The notes beneath the pieces are model-generated. The model saw nothing but the letters and a program-made list of their open reading frames with translations, searched no databases and had not been told where the DNA came from. A stretch of DNA of 13,327 nucleotides from an uncultured Actinomyces sp. Its GTDB lineage: Bacteria > Actinomycetota > Actinomycetes > Actinomycetales > Actinomycetaceae. Shown here piece after piece: positions 13,069-13,327 of the stretch (position 1 is the stretch's first letter; each line of letters opens with the position of its first letter). The stretch lies in contig CALEXZ010000163.1 of the NCBI GenBank assembly GCA_937926195.1, positions 1-13,327 of the forward strand, given 5' to 3'. Made by a program: the position numbers and the translations under genes.

Positions 13069-13098
13069 TTGGACTCGGGGCCGCCACCACCGTAGAGT
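13069..13098 (+). promoter_or_regulatory. Promoter of the tRNA-Lys genes
   Basis: TTGGAC (13069-13074), an 18-base spacer and TAGAGT (13093-13098), a good housekeeping-sigma match. It places the start near 13105, about 30 bases before the first tRNA. A second TTGAC at 13062 is too far from the -10. The stretch 12944-13135 holds nothing else recognisable. Confidence 0.65.
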
Positions 13099-13135
13099 GC
13101 TCTTTCGTCGCCGGGCGCTCGCGCCTCAGACACAT

Positions 13136-13212
13136 GCCTCCTTAGCTCAGTTGGTTAGAGCACCTGACTCTTAATCAGGGTGTCCAGGGTTCGAGTCCCT
13201 GAGGGGGTACCA
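13136..13212 (+). tRNA. tRNA-Lys (anticodon CUU), first copy
   Basis: Complete cloverleaf of 77 bases with encoded CCA. The acceptor GCCTCCT pairs with AGGGGGT, the D-stem is GCTC/GAGC and the anticodon stem is CCTGA/TCAGG. The loop CTCTTAA gives anticodon CTT. The T-arm CAGGG-TTCGAGT-CCCTG is standard. The acceptor has G1-U72 and U4-G69 wobble pairs. It reads AAG codons, the dominant lysine codon in such GC-rich genomes. Confidence 0.97.
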
Positions 13213-13248
13213 CGGGTCCAGCTCCTCGGAGCGGTTCCCACAACCAAC
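13213..13248 (+). other. Spacer between the tandem tRNA genes
   Basis: A 36-base spacer with a small GCTC/GAGC hairpin (13221-13232). There is no promoter-like element, so the two tRNAs are probably processed from one transcript. Confidence 0.5.
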
Positions 13249-13325
13249 GCCTCCTTAGCTCAGTTGGTTAGAGCACCTGACTCTTAATCAGGGTGTCCAG
13301 GGTTCGAGTCCCTGAGGGGGTACCA
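13249..13325 (+). tRNA. tRNA-Lys (anticodon CUU), second copy
   Basis: Identical to the first copy over all 77 bases including CCA, and also in the two bases after it. It has the same CTT anticodon and the same G1-U72 acceptor wobble. The window ends two bases later, so further copies may follow. Confidence 0.97.
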
Positions 13326-13327
13326 CG

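Noticed and set aside
12944..13135. N-terminal extension of the ATP-grasp frame
   Set aside because: The extension has no family similarity, overlaps the tRNA promoter, and the GTG at 12943 has a well-placed -10 box.

Overview
This window is very GC-rich DNA from what looks like a high-GC actinobacterium. The codon usage, the TANNNT -10 boxes sitting about six bases before start codons, the DUF3516-type helicase and the FAH/glutamyl-tRNA synthetase neighbourhood all point that way. Actinomycetaceae (Actinomyces-like) is my best guess, but the genus is not established from the sequence alone.

Left part (1-2526): the first 131 codons of glutamyl-tRNA synthetase run leftward off the window. A MalY/PatB-type PLP enzyme is divergent from it on the + strand. 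A fumarylacetoacetate-hydrolase-family enzyme converges on the MalY gene. Middle part (2621-8681): four consecutive minus-strand genes each encode a full-length AGCS-family sodium/amino-acid symporter. They are tightly packed in transcription order 8681 to 2621, with junctions of 5, 3 and 26 bases. The first three look like one translationally coupled operon. The fourth (2621-4156) also carries its own apparent leaderless promoter. Right part (8794-13327): a Ski2-like DEAD/DEAH helicase with a DUF3516-type C-terminus runs rightward from a shared 112-base divergent region. It meets a small YccF membrane protein and an upstream RimK-like ATP-grasp ligase running leftward. Two identical tRNA-Lys(CUU) genes in tandem close the window on the + strand.

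The most unusual feature is the array of four symporter paralogues. All keep the core family motifs and a shared C-terminal tail, but they differ at positions in conserved motifs near the likely ion/substrate site, which suggests they divide up amino-acid substrates. The enzymes around them (PLP C-S lyase/aminotransferase, FAH-family hydrolase, ATP-grasp ligase) fit amino-acid metabolism only loosely, and no common pathway is shown by the sequence. A second theme is repeated use of apparent leaderless promoters: four genes have TANNNT followed by exactly six bases and then the start codon.

No mobile elements, CRISPR arrays, rRNA genes or phage genes were seen. No gene-free stretch exceeds 300 bases; the longest is the 192 bases between the ATP-grasp gene and the first tRNA.
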